Source: Wurfbainia villosa (Eukaryota; Streptophyta; Magnoliopsida; Zingiberales; Zingiberaceae). Taken from it: a stretch of DNA of 64,000 bases. Both the position numbers and the translations under genes were made by a program. Location of the stretch: assembly GCA_025175895.1 (NCBI GenBank), contig CM046000.1, forward strand, positions 97,200,753 through 97,264,752. Reading direction: 5' to 3'. A model generated the notes under the pieces. It did no database searches and was not told the origin of the DNA. It saw nothing but the letters and a program-made list of their open reading frames with translations. Positions 1 through 11,797 of this stretch are shown piece by piece. Within the stretch, counting starts at the first letter, position 1. Each line of letters opens with the position of its first letter.

Positions 1-24
1 TGACCTGGGCCGATTGCACCAACA
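1..24 (-). mobile_element. Outer tip of a Sirevirus-like LTR entering from the left edge
   Basis: The first 24 bases match almost exactly the terminal bases of the two LTRs of element E (ending at 57924 and 62918) and finish in CCAACA, the plus-strand right end of a minus-oriented LTR. The rest of that LTR lies outside the window. Sequence after base 24 belongs to a different LTR subfamily, so this looks like one element inserted into another. Confidence 0.55.
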
Positions 25-571
25 TCTAGATCTGTAAGGGCTTTTTCGACACCAAGCATCTGGTCTTGCTTGACCTGCCTAGACTTTTCTCTCGGTGTCA
101 AGTGTCCGATCAACCTTGACCTTCTTGGACTTTACACTTGCCAACTCTTCGTTGGACTTTCTATCACCATGTGTTTGATCTACCTTGACCGACTTGGATT
201 TCTCACTCGCCAACTCCCAGTTGGACTTTCAACCATCAAGTGTCCAATCTTCCTTGACCGACTTGGATTTCTTACTCGTCAACACCTAGTTGGACTTTTA
301 ACCACCCAGTGTCCGATCTTCCTTGATCGACTTGGATTTATCACTCGCCAACTCCCAGTTAGACTTCACTCGTCAAGTATCTAGTCAACCTAGACCTACT
401 TGACTTCTCATCACATCAACACTCTTTTTCATATGAGCATGGATGTCCTATACCATCCTACAGTTATATCCTCTACTCATCATATTATCAACCATATTGT
501 CAAACATCGAAACTTAACTTGAGCCTCACTGGAGTTTGGTCAACCTTAACCTGAGGTTGATTGCACCAACA
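25..571 (-). mobile_element. Sirevirus-like LTR fragment, minus orientation
   Basis: It ends in CACCAACA at 571, and its last 150 bp read on the minus strand align with the start of the solo LTR at 3031. Bases about 70-400 are an imperfect tandem array built on a CTTGGACTT / CTTGACC core, the same array type as in the LTRs at 3300-3900, 32455-32765, 57555-57825 and 62549-62820. The open frame at 70-384 is only this array read through, not a gene. The inner end is cut at 25 by the neighbouring LTR tip. Confidence 0.6.
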
Positions 572-749
572 TAGATCACAACATTAAATTGATCAATCCT
601 TCGAGATAGAGCATCTATTTTTGTATAAAAAGATATTGTAGTTAAACTGATAGTGATAATCAAAATGTCAAAAAGAAAATGAAAGAAAAGATTTTAAATA
701 TAGATTAACCAAATTACGAACAAAAATTGATATTAACAAAAAAGAGCAA
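572..749 (-). other. AT-rich internal remnant of a Gypsy element, non-coding
   Basis: It lies between the LTR fragment ending at 571 and a decayed primer-binding site at 750-770. By position it is the 5' internal leader of the minus-oriented Gypsy element whose LTR follows. No reading frame is visible. Confidence 0.35.
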
Positions 750-770
750 TCTCCAGCAATGACATCAAAA
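750..770 (-). promoter_or_regulatory. Decayed primer-binding site, tRNA-Asp type
   Basis: Read on the minus strand this is a mutated form of the TGGCGCCGTTGCCGGGGA primer site used by Athila/Tat-type Gypsy elements. Most differences are C-to-T or G-to-A. It lies about 3 bp from the LTR start near 774. The Gypsy assignment rests on this site and on resemblance of the adjoining LTR to known Athila/Tat LTR text. Confidence 0.45.
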
Positions 771-773
771 ATT

Positions 774-2430
774 TAATGGGCGAAAATCACAAGTGCACGA
801 CTATCATCAAGTACTAAAAATATCGATCTGATCTACATTGTTGAATACTACTTTTGCTTGTAGGACTGATTATCTAGGAAAAATCACAAAATGAGATTGT
901 GAGTTCGAAGGCAGAGAAAGAGATGATAAAGAAACTATCTGGAGAACTTTATACAAGAAGCAATTTTAGAGTTTCGATTTTACTTGGTGATGTTTGATGA
1001 ATGCAAATCCTTTAGTCTCGATGTATGAAAAATGAAGGGATTTGTCTTAGGCAATCGATGTGTCTATGAGGTAAAGAAAAGAATGAAAACTCCAAAGTGC
1101 CTATCTTGACCACATCTTAGAAAAAGGGTAATAGTAGACCCATTAAACTCTATGACAAATCATGAAATCTTTGAGAGAGAAAATCAACTTCGGAACAAAA
1201 TAATGGACTTTGCTTAGAAGGATTTCCCCTATCACAAGGGCACCACCAATGTCCAAAGATCATCCTTCTTCATGACACCTGATCTATTTTTGTGGCGGTC
1301 CTTATTGATTTCCTTCTATCACTCTGGAGATTAGAACTTGATCACGTCAGTCATATGGGATGCCATCCTCTACTCATAGATTAAACTCTTAAGTTGGTTT
1401 AAGAGGTCAGAGATCACGATTCACTGCTAAGTACGTTCTCCTCTCTTAGATATGTTCAAATTGTGCGCCTTAAGTGACTCACCTTGATTAGGATTTCCTA
1501 TTGGTATGTTCTGAATAAAGATACCATTGAATCAAGGCCAGTGACACACGTCCAAATGGAGTGGATGTAGCACATAAAAACTAATCACGATCGAAAATAC
1601 ATCATAAAAAAATGAGGATTAGTGCATTAAATCATCAAAATAATACACCAAGTTACTCCCTAATTATAAAATTAGAAAGATTACTAAAGAAGTTACAAAA
1701 TATAGATGAAATAAAGGGATGAATTAACCAGGTGTCCTATGGCTTGAGCCTCCTCTCCTCGGTAGCTCCTAAGATGGATTGTTGTCATCGACCCTCAGAT
1801 CCTTGGTTGTTGGCCTCCCTTGGGCTTCGTTCCATTTTTTTAGAGGCTTGGGGTCTCTTTTATAGGTTTTAGGAGTTGATTAGGTCATTATTTGGAGAAA
1901 ACTCTTATGTTTAGTTACGATTTACCCAGGTTAGAACACACCACGATCGTGCTGGATCGCATGACCTGGTCATGTTGGACAACATGGTCAACACCAAGCT
2001 TGCCACGACCAACCCGTGGTGTGCTTTGGATGCACCTTTTGTGTTCTTTTTTCCCTCTAAATGTGTATGGTAGTAATGTGATCTCTTAGTGGCCCATGGT
2101 CGATGTTGCCCCAAGTCTATTTGCCTTCGAAAGTGTCCAAAAAGATGAGATCTTCATGCCCTATCAACAAGTAAAACACAAAAGCAATATCCCGAATAAA
2201 ATGAATGTAAGTGCATGAAAAGTAATATAATGAAATGAAATTATGCTTACAAAATACATAAAATAAATGCAGAATAACCCTATAAAACTAGGTATAAAAC
2301 ACATACATCAGTCCGTTTCCCAAAATATAACGACATGACCACACACACAACCAAACACTGATTATTCATAGTGAATCGAATCTGTATTTGAATGCTATCA
2401 CAAAAAGTTGTCGATTGAAATGCATGACAT
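774..2430 (-). mobile_element. Decayed Gypsy (Athila/Tat-like) LTR
   Basis: The left end is fixed by the primer-site remnant at 750-770; the right boundary is approximate. The sequence has the character of Tat/Athila LTRs on the minus strand: an A-rich block at 1560-1720 with AGTGCATTAAATCATCAAAA, and repeated short ATGAAA/GCATAAA words at 2190-2270. No TSD was found. The ORFs at 1892-2471 on both strands have no recognisable product and are treated as chance frames. Confidence 0.4.
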
Positions 2431-2439
2431 AGAGATGAG

Positions 2440-3027
2440 ATTTTATGGGATGAAGGTGGATGGATTCTCATAGTGTCTGCTCTTATTTCTGTTTCCTTCT
2501 TTTTCTATTGAAAGAGGAGCCTCCTTATAAAGGTTCCAACACATGTCATCTTATCAATGGTCGAATAAAGGTCATTTATAGTCTTTTTTCGCTTGGCTCG
2601 AAATGCCAACTACTGGCCACTAATGGTCAATCATTTCTGTCCGGAGCATTACATATGTGTCATTAATGTTCGACCATTTTAAGCTCGAGAATTAATGTGT
2701 CCATTACACACATTAACAAACAGAAAAATTTATTTTGGGTAGCAAAATGTATGTTGATTCACTTTGGTAAATTTTAATTCGATTGGTTCGATATTCGACC
2801 CGCGTAGGACGCACTTACATATGAGTCACTTGGGTTTGATGCAATCCAAGCTCTGGATTTGCACACTATTGCAGGCACACACATAAGAGAGAGTCACTCC
2901 TCATACATGTTCACAACTCCTATTGTTGTGATTTAATATAAACCAGTCACAAAACTCCCAATGTGGGATTAATCCCATACACATTAAAGTTTCTTCTATC
3001 CAATTTTTCATTCATATTTTCCCAACA
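2440..3027 (-). mobile_element. Fossil Copia 3' LTR, minus orientation (left limit approximate)
   Basis: It ends in CCCAACA at 3021-3027. Once the solo LTR 3031-8337 and one TSD copy are removed, the next bases give the minus-strand purine tract TATGGGGAAT, and the RNase H remnant follows. Around 2525-2540 the minus strand has CTTTATAAGG, a possible LTR TATA box. This is therefore most likely the 3' LTR of the Copia whose pol remains at 8338-9384. The left end cannot be placed. Confidence 0.4.
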
Positions 3028-3289
3028 ATCTCTTGATGTAATCGACCTCTAGTTAAAGTTGACCAAACTTGAGTTGAGTTCAAATTGAATATTGATGTTT
3101 GACTAATATGTTATGATAACCGAACAATACTCTATAAGGGGTTATTATTGGTTAAAGGTGACTACACTCTATGTAGAAGAGGAAATTATTGGAGAGAGAT
3201 TGTTGATGTAATAGACTTCGAGTCATGACCAAGACGGATAAGGATTTTAATGTTGATTGGTTGAGCAAGAAGTCAAGTAGGTCAAGGTT

Positions 3290-3900
3290 AACTAACTACT
3301 TGACAAATCGAAGAAGTCCAAGTAGATCGCGTTTGACTAAACATTTAGCACGAGAGAAGTGAAGTCCAAGTGGCTCGTGGAGGACCAAACACTTGACACA
3401 AGAGAAGTGAAGCCCAAGTGGATCGTGGAGAATCAGACACTTAGCATAAGATGACAAGACAAGTCCAAATAAATCATAGAGGATCAAAACTTGATAAGTA
3501 ATGGAAGTCCTAATAGGTCACAAAGAATCAGATATTAGGTATACAGATAGAAGTCCTAACAAGTCAGAAAGAACCATATGTTAGGTGTGAGATGAGAAGC
3601 CTAAACAATTCAAGGAGGATAAGATGTTTGAGTGAAATCTCGACATGTCAAGGTTAATCAAATTCTTGGCATAAGAAGTGAAGTCCAAAAAAGTCAAGGA
3701 GGATCAAATGTTTGACAATAGTGAAAAGTCCTGATAGGTCAAAGTTAACCAGATGTTTGGCATGAGAAGTGAAGTCTAAATAGGTCAAGGAAGAACATTT
3801 GGCAAGAATGACAAGTCAAGATTGATAAGATGTGAGCCAAGTGAAGTCTTAGCTAGTCAAGTTAAACTGAATTTAGGCAAGTGAAGTCCTGGTAGGTTGT
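3290..3900 (+). repeat. Degenerate tandem array inside the solo LTR
   Basis: About ten imperfect units of roughly 50-60 bp, each containing a variant of GTGAAGTCCAAGTGG followed by a TCGTGGAGGA or GTCAAGG block. It is the reverse-complement counterpart of the arrays in the minus-oriented LTRs of this window. The minus-strand frame 3296-3487 reads through it and is not a gene. Confidence 0.7.
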
Positions 3901-4935
3901 GATCAATCAGATACTATATAAAGTGAGGTTTTGGCCTTAGAAAGGTTGAAATAACAATATCAGTCGACTGCTATGGAGTAGTAATAGATTGTTAAACTGT
4001 AAACCCCAAGATCGAGGATTTGAGGGGGTTTATGAGGGTTTTAGGCATGATAAAATAATTGTTGGCATTAACAACCAACTGATGGTACTATTTGAGCGAA
4101 TAGAGAGTTTGAAACTCAACTATTCAACTTAATTGATTGTGATTGATCGACTAGTATAGAGTAGCAATCTATTGATGATACCATTGAAATGAATAGAGTT
4201 TAGAGCTTTATTGTTCAATTCGATTGATCATTATCATTCGACTAATAGAGAGGAGTAGTTGACTGATAGCACGATAACAACATATACAAGATTAAACACT
4301 CGATCAGAGAACTCGACTATTTGGCCATTAGTTAATTGATGGTAATAAGCAATCAATTGATGTTGGTCATATCTGAGATGGAAAAGCTGTTTTGTAAGTG
4401 CAACATGCAGATCTACAATGAATCCATAGACTAATAGGTTCTACCAATCTCGTATTAGGTAGAAATCAGTTTCGATCTATAGTTTATAAGAGAGGGTATG
4501 AGGATATTTGAAGGAGTCAGATCTTGATATTTGAAGGAGTCAGATCTTGAATGTTTTAGAGGAGAGTGCTACTGTATTTCCAAACCTCAAGAGGCAATCC
4601 AAAAGCAATCAAAGTAAAGATCATTGTGTAAATTGTTGTTTATATTGTATTTCATTTTTCTTTCTTTCTATCTTTGTATTTTACTTGTTTACTTATAAAA
4701 GAACAAGATTGGAGGAGATTTCTCTACCTCCAGAAGGTGTTTGAGAAGGAGTAAGATTAGTGGTGCTACTGCTAGGACGATAGACCATAAAGTATGAACC
4801 AAAAATTTCAAACCATATAAAATCAATTTTTTGTGTGATTGTGTTTTGTTTTATGTTTTTTTGCTGCATACTAATTATTTATAGATGAGTACACAAAATC
4901 GAACGATTAATGAGAATCACTATTCATCATTCCAG

Positions 4936-7900
4936 TGTCACGCCCCGAGAGTATGCCGAGCCAAAAATAATCGGACAACATCTCCCCTGTACGTGATACA
5001 ATTCCCTGATATACATAAAGCCTTTCGGCCACAATCACATAACAAATATATGGATATAATCCATAAAACACAGCGGAAGATACTAACAAATAATAAAGAT
5101 ACAAATGACTCAACTATATACTCCGGAGTGACTTTGACACAACAATAATCATAATAGAAATCACATCAAAGGCCAAATACATACAACACATCCGTATACC
5201 ATAAATATGGAAACGATACAGGGTAAGTTCCCAAAACATCGATCCACAAGAATACAATAATATGGACATAGTATCCAACCATTCGGTGTGAGATGGGATC
5301 AGCTGGTGGAGCTCTGAACATCCAAGGAATATTCTACTTGTTACCTGGGCGACAGGAAACCCAGGGTCAGTGGTGGTGAGTATAAACTCATGGGTAATAT
5401 GTAGAAAGTGCATGAACAACATATAGGGATATAGAGATATACAAATATACATGTGAAGATCTACAAGTATACATAATGAGTCCAATAGACATACAATCCT
5501 AAATGTAATAACAAGTAACCACAGTATATTCATACTCAATGCATATACTAAAATGATCAACTAAACATGAAGTAATGTACCAACGTACCTGACAGTCTGC
5601 AACACCATAAGCTATATCATCCTGAACAGGTATACAATAACATAATCCATATAACGTATAATGTTAATCCCATATCTGACCAACACTCAGACATATGAAC
5701 AGTATATAATCAAATATAATAACAACCTGGTCTATACTACACTATGACATGATGCTAATAAAATGCATACAACAGTCTGGACCAACACATATATCATGCT
5801 CAACACATAGCAGTATAAAATATGCAAATGACATGTATCGTGATGTACAAACATATGCAACAAACAAATGCAGCATCTCACAGGCATATGTAAAACATAT
5901 ATCGAATACATGCATACATATATATCAGCAATGCATATGCATAGCCATGTCTGCGGACCCATCCAACCATGACCCCAGTATGGCCTGGGTGACACGACAT
6001 GACGACTATCTCGACTCCAGCTACCACTACTCTCGAGTGGCCGAGTTGGGTAATATGAATGAGTAGCATATAAGCGTAAAGAGCTAACTACTCCACAGGG
6101 GTCCCTACTGCTAGCTGCTCCGTCACTATCCATGAGTAGACGAGCTCCGCACACAGGACAACTGTACGTCACACAACCATCGTCTATAGTGGGTGAGTGC
6201 TAACACCACTCTGCACAGTGGCCAGGTGCGTATCTCCAGCTACCGCCGTCTATAGTGGCCGAGTATGGCACATCCAATGCTCTGCCCTTAACCCTACTAC
6301 CACTACCCCGAGTGGTTGGGGAGGTAGGATGACTGACGAGCCTCTCAACCACAAGGGAGACCTAATCGCCAGCATGCATGCAATGTAATGATGCATAGCT
6401 CCATACACGTATCCTCGCAACACTCCCTATCCCACGGGGAGTCCTGGTCAACCAAAAGTCAACTATGCAAGGACTACTAATCCACAAGACTCTCTCTCTA
6501 TCATAGAGAGTCATACACATCTGACAGTCAACCACGCTAAGACCTTCAATCCATAGCGAGATACTATCGACCATCCATATAACCATACACAGGCACACAA
6601 TCCATAATGGATATACCATCACGCTAGGACCTCCAGTCCCTAGTCACATACTGACAATCACATATTTATCTATGCACAGATGACTGGATCCACAATAGAT
6701 GCATAACTAATATATATACGATACAACAATCGACTCTATAATCTAATCCATCTCCTAACCCTAGTGATGTGACACGGTAACCCAATCTGAGTTCACAATG
6801 ATAACCCTAACCAGATGTACTTACTGAACATCCATCAGCTAACACACAATAGGGTTTGTAGTTTATATCCGTGATAGATAATCAATGAAGTAACAACAAT
6901 ATATCTCAAAGGTCAAAGGTAGTACAAGCATATGATTAAATAAGAGTGGATTTAAGATCAAAGGTATCATCATAAGTCTAAATTCATGCACTGAAATTAG
7001 TCAAAACTACCTGACCAAGGTAGATATTACCCACCTGATAATGTAAATTATATGCAAACATCATTGTCTTCATGTCCAAGAGTTTATCTCGAATCAACAT
7101 CCTGTACACACATAAATCACACTTATCACCCTTCTCCTACAACAAGTGTATCATCAGATTAACCCAAATGCTAGTTAGATCCATATTAATGGTTTTGAAG
7201 CATTACCATATGAAATAGAACACTTGGCTATCATCGAGGTAAGAAGCAAGAAATCACAGATCCAAGCCCCCACCTAGCACAATGATAGTTACACTGAATT
7301 GTTTGGATCCTTGATCAACACAAATTAGGAAGCTATGTCATGGATTGAAGATCATCGAAGAGAACTATAGCCTTACTAATTCAATTCAACATGCAAACTC
7401 ACCATATAATTTGCAACCACACCAATCCAAACAACATCCACCTATTTACAACCCCCACAACCAGCATACCAAGCATCACCACAGATTGCAGCCTCCAAAT
7501 CACTGAAGTGAAACCACTGTAATGGTATTCTCCTTCCCTATTGCAACAACATCGCCGCCAAACCAAGCTCGACTTCCATTCCAAAGCTTCTGATCTACAA
7601 ATTCCACATCAACAGTAGACAATCGACACTAGGCAGTGATGACCAACCTCGATTGGAGTAGATGGAACACAAAATCTTCCCTCAACCATTTTCAACGGTA
7701 GCTGCTTGGAAATGGCACAACCAGAGCATTGCGTGATCCAGCTCAGCTGGCAAGGCAGACACTAGTTCTCCCTCTCAACAGTGACGACAACTCAAGCTCG
7801 CAATGACAACGATGGCAGATCTAGCTTTTGCGATCCGGAGAAGAGGGAGAGGAAGAGAGATCGAATAGCTCGATCGATCGAGAGACGAACGGCTACTGGC

Positions 7901-8313
7901 TGGAGGGAAATAACCCTTGCGTGGCCGGTGCTAGAGAACTCCTGCAGCGACGAGTGGAATTCTCGCGGAGGCTACTGGCTGGAGGGAAATCACGGTCGAA
8001 AAATCGGAGATGGGGAACAAAGGAAATCTCGCGGCGAAGGGAGGAAGAAATCATGCAAATTGGCAAACCTGGTTCGGAAGGCTTTTAAGGCCGGTGGAAC
8101 TTGGTTCGACTAGCTCAAGTCCAACCCCAAAACTAACCTAGGTTTAACCCAATCTCCCATTAGGCTTTAACTTTCTTCGTATGAACTCCTTTTTAATTTA
8201 GAAAAATTTCTAAAAATTCCTGAAAATTCCATGAGCTAATTCTCAATTAGCAAGGGCTATTATTTTATTTTATTTAATATTATTTATTTACTTATTTTTG
8301 TCAGTATCGTACA
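4936..8313 (-). mobile_element. Gypsy solo LTR, copy 1 (3.38 kb)
   Basis: It starts TGTCACGCCCCGAGAG and ends in GTACA, flanked by TCCAG (4931-4935) and TCTAG (8314-8318), a TSD with one transition. Homologous copies start at 27546 and 55104. The terminus read on the minus strand (CTCGGGGCGTGACA) is the usual 3' end of plant chromovirus-type Gypsy LTRs, so the LTR probably points left. No primer site or coding region is attached, so it is solo. Short ORFs inside (4885-6622, 7781-8113) are not conserved as frames between copies and are not called. Confidence 0.7.
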
Positions 8314-8337
8314 TCTAGTGATACAATGATCCTAACA

Positions 8338-9384
8338 CAATTCCCCATATGAATAGAGATAGGGTATGTGATAACATTTAGTAATTGAGTCTTATATAGG
8401 ATAGGTAGGGTTTATTATTTGAGCTTTTCCTTGTGAGGATATATTTACTTACTGACTGACCAATGGATGCGATGTCCTTGAATTGTTCTATTGTATGTGA
8501 AAGTATTTATATATTTCACCCAAGACTCTCCTTGGTACAACTCAGTTTTCATGGTTGTGTTCATTTGTGGCCATAAACATGTCTAATTTTGTGGGAGGTT
8601 CTAAAATTGTACTTTCCAATTCTCTTCAAAGCAGCCTCAAGTCTCTCTCACATAGGTGATCTCTTAATTAAGAATAACATGCATTACTATATTCGAAGTC
8701 ATAAGGACCATTAAAAGTTATATGCTTAACCTTTATCCTTTATGAGTATCACTAATATAATTCGTTGGGTAATTCCACCACAATGATCTACTTAGTTGGT
8801 GCAATTAGATTGTCCCATTAAACCTAGTCTTTGGAATCTCCAGTTAGCATAGATTGGTTTTCCTTTGCAACTAACTCCTTATTTAATCTAGTTATTGTTC
8901 AATAGGCATCAATTGCATTCCTCATGATGAGCTTGCAATTAATTTTTCATTGATTTAACCTTTGGTTAGTAGATCCGTCAGATTATCTTTTGATTTTACA
9001 TAGTCAACAACAATAACACTAGTCGAGAGTAATTAGCTAATGGTATAATGTCCCCAATGTATATGTCTAGGCTTACTATTATGCATATGACTCTGTTCTC
9101 GTCCAATTAATTGTCTATTGGCTATCACAATGGATAAAAATTACCAACACAGGTTTCAACCATCTAGAAATATCTTATAAGAATTGTCATAGTCATCCAG
9201 TCTCATTATCACATTTATCAATGATTATGAACTCATATTTTATTGTGAATCTTGTTATTACTATTTACTTAGAATATTTTCATGAAATTACTACACCTCC
9301 TAGTGTGAATAAATACCCATTGGTAGACTTTGAGTCATTCACATTAGATATCCAATTCATATCATTGTATCCTTCGATAATATA
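8338..9384 (-). pseudogene. Fossil Copia pol, RNase H end
   Basis: Translating the minus strand from 9382 gives a recognisable Copia RNase H core: an EGY.D..W block, then STNGYLFTLGG, then a decayed IS-K-S-K-Q stretch, with several stops. 8338-8900 would be the 3' untranslated part before the LTR. The gene is cut at 9384 by the DNA transposon and resumes at 22539. The extra adenines and stops show it is long dead. It belongs with the LTR ending at 3027. Confidence 0.6.
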
Positions 9385-9394
9385 CTACAACAAA

Positions 9395-9830
9395 AATTTT
9401 AAAAGACAACGGTGAAAAATCATTGTCTATGACCCAAAAAATCCATGGTAAATTGACGCGTTGAGAAAGGTAGGGGGCTCAAAAACAACGGTGAAAAATG
9501 TTGTCAATTTAAGGAAAAGACAACGGTTTTTAACCGTTGTCATTGAGTGTCATATCTTTCTCAATGCATTAATTTACTATGGATTTTTTAGGTTATAGAA
9601 AATGGTTTTTCACCGTTGTGTTTCAAGTGAAACTACAACAAATTATAACCATTATCTTTGAGCGCCCTATCTTTCTCAATGCGTGAAGTTACTATGATTT
9701 TTTAAGTCATAGACAATGATTTTTAACCGTTGTCATCAGTATTGTCATTGTTATCTTAACCATTGTCGTTTCTCAACACACATTAGAGAACAATAAACCG
9801 TTGTCGATTTACAATATTGTGTTTTTAATA
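9395..9830. repeat. Left subterminal repeats of the DNA transposon
   Basis: Multiple direct and inverted copies of ACAACGGTTTTT / AACCGTTGTC and the conserved block TATCTTTCTCAATGC (twice). The matching right-end cluster is at 22130-22520. Subterminal arrays of this kind bind transposase in CACTA elements; that role here is inferred. Confidence 0.6.
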
Positions 9831-10072
9831 TACACTATACAACAACATTAAAAAGAATTATAGAAAATATATATACAAATGCACTTGTAGCAATGTGAAG
9901 TATAAGCTCATATCATCCCATTTTAAATGATCACCTATATATATATATATATTTGTAGCAAAACAACTACACATCATATGCTTAGTACGTACTACACTAA
10001 AAGAATTATGCATAACCAAAACACTTATAGATTACAACACCTAACCAAAAGAGTTATGAATACTGAAATTTC

Positions 10073-10345
10073 TTACTCATCAGATATGTGATCTTGTATG
10101 CATTCAACCCACTTTGAACGTACTTCATCAATTTCCTTTGCAGTTATCACAACTTTTGCGAATTGCTTGTGAATAAATGAGTGAAAATGTAAAGTACTAA
10201 TAGGTTTTAATAATAAAATTTAAAAATATGTCTATATTACTATTGGTCGTAGGGAAGCATTGTGAATAGATGCTGCGTCTTCAATTATATCTCTCATATA
10301 TCACAAAATGCAATAATTGCATTGGGCTCCATCCAGTTGAAGGGG
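10073..10345 (-). pseudogene. Ulp1-like (C48) cysteine protease remnant in the DNA transposon
   Basis: Minus-strand reading gives a C-terminal tail KEIDEVRSKWVECIQ ending at a TAA at 10073-10075, and, in another frame further upstream, QCNYCIL-stop-YMRDIIED. This resembles the catalytic-Cys block (ECGYYVM-x-FMRDII) and the tail of Ulp1-like proteases carried by many plant CACTA and Mutator elements. Frame changes and a stop separate the pieces. It is assigned from memory of the family motif only. Confidence 0.4.
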
Positions 10346-11562
10346 AGCCTATGATGAAAAAAATGGTAGTAGCAAAATTAATAACTTAATTGGAACAATA
10401 GATTTATTAGCAAAATAAATGCAAAGTATTAAGATTTTTTAGTTACTAGAAAATATACCTTGACTATTTCCCACAATGGTTGTTTCTTCCCATGATTGTC
10501 AATCTCTGTGTTGAACAGTTTCAATGCCCTTCATATAATCTCAAGAGATTATACACTTTTAGTGCATCTAATATATAAGGAAAAATTATAATAAATATTC
10601 ACAATATTTTCCTAATAAAGCTTACATATTCACAATATTCTTCCAAGTCTCATCACGATTAAGCTGATCGAGAGGATCCAACAAAGAAACTTCCTATTCT
10701 TATGAATTGAATAGAATATAATATAACAACCAATGTTAGTCATAAGTAAATAAAGTGGCAAGTACTGATCAGTAGAAGAATAGGATAGGAGCACAAGAAG
10801 TGTATGTTAGGGCAATCAACCCGTGATATGGTTTTGATGTGTGTGGCAAAGGGTTTAAGTTAGGTTGTTATTGTGATTTGATATGTGCGTTGGAGTCTTG
10901 CAGGACTTAGTAATTCGCACATGGAGCCTTGGCGAGTTTTACATCTCATGACTCGGTCCTTGAGTCGGTGAAGGATGGCTTTGCGGAAGCCGTGCGCTTG
11001 GAGCATCTGAGGGACCACCGGACGAGGAGCTTGGAGTGAAGCCGAAGGAAGTAGACTTCAGGACGAGACGCGAAGGATGGCGCTGCAGAGCTATGCGCTT
11101 GGCGCATCTGAGGGACGTGGCCGGACGAAGACAACTTCAAAGGCGAGGGACTACAAGGGATGAGAGTGAGTGAATGTAACCCGGGAAGGGGTAGTGCTCT
11201 TAGGTGAAACTTGGCCATTTGGCTAAGTGTCGGATGAGGTTTCCCGACACCAGTCGACTGCCATGAAATGACAGTCGACTACTCTGAGTCGAACGGGGTT
11301 CGACTGGTATCCGACTGATGGGTTTATGCCTAGCGATCCGATCGCAATGGAATGGCGCGATCGCCAGAGAAGTCGCGGCACAGAACCTCTCGAGCCGATC
11401 GGGCGCGATTACGGAGGCGGCTGAGATGGTTACATCGATCGCGCCAAGGGATTCGTTGGACTACAACGATCAGGATCCGACGTGTTCGGAGGCCGTTGTA
11501 GTGACGGCAGTCGACTGCCAAGGGCAGCAGTCGACTGGTGGCGGCCAACGGGAAGAAATTAG

Positions 11563-11584
11563 CCCTCTCTATAAAAAGAGAGGG
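11563..11584 (+). promoter_or_regulatory. TATA box within an 8-bp inverted repeat, solo LTR promoter
   Basis: CCCTCTCT (11563-11570) and AGAGAGGG (11577-11584) flank the sequence ATAAAA, so the TATAAAAA box sits in the loop of a possible hairpin. It lies about 25-40 bp downstream of two GTCGAC palindromes. Confidence 0.55.
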
Positions 11585-11797
11585 TGTTGGGCTTTGGGAG
11601 GCTAATGCTTGAACTCCTAACAACTCCCAAAGTGCCCTAAATATTTTTCCACTCTTCTACTAGTGCTAATCTTCATTCTATTGTAGAAGAGTGATCCTTG
11701 TGTAAAAGAGGTTACCTCCACCTAGCTTTGTGCAAAGGAGAGATCTAGTAGAAAGATTGAGGAGTGATTCACCTTGGACGAATCGGACCATGGATTA

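Larger units (their letters stand above)
3031..8337 (+). mobile_element. Sirevirus-like solo LTR, interrupted by a Gypsy solo LTR
   Basis: LTR sequence runs 3031-4935 and resumes for 19 bp after 8318, about 1.92 kb in all. The left end TCTTGATGTAATCGACC corresponds to TGTTGGTGCAATCGGCC of related LTRs (TG now TC), and the right end is GATCCTAACA. Flanks CAATC (3026-3030) and CAATT (8338-8342) fit a 5-bp TSD with one transition. No primer site follows, so it is solo. It carries the CTTGGACTT-type array (antisense), a CAGTCGACTG palindrome at 3962 and the remnant of the family motif CTATTCACCCCCCTCTAGC split by the insertion. Confidence 0.65.

Noticed and set aside
3201..3210. TGTTGATGTA at 3201 as the LTR start
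   Set aside because: Alignment with the LTR at 25-571 shows it is an internal LTR word; a start at 3031 gives a matching TSD (CAATC/CAATT), whereas 3201 does not.
5114..6622. Minus-strand ORFs of 86-148 codons in Gypsy LTR copy 1
   Set aside because: The frames are not the same in copies 2 and 3; Tyr/Ile/Cys-rich text reflects ATAT-rich DNA.
7781..8113. 110-codon ORF near the end of Gypsy LTR copy 1
   Set aside because: Arg/Glu-rich text from GA-rich DNA, absent as a frame in copy 2.
9383..9387. Calling the DNA transposon a typical CACTA element
   Set aside because: The first base would be T rather than C at both ends and no 3-bp TSD matches; only the subterminal repeats and the possible Ulp1 piece support CACTA.
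10946..11623. ORFs of 90-97 codons in the solo LTR
   Set aside because: They lie in U3/R of an LTR, overlap on both strands and lack any known domain.
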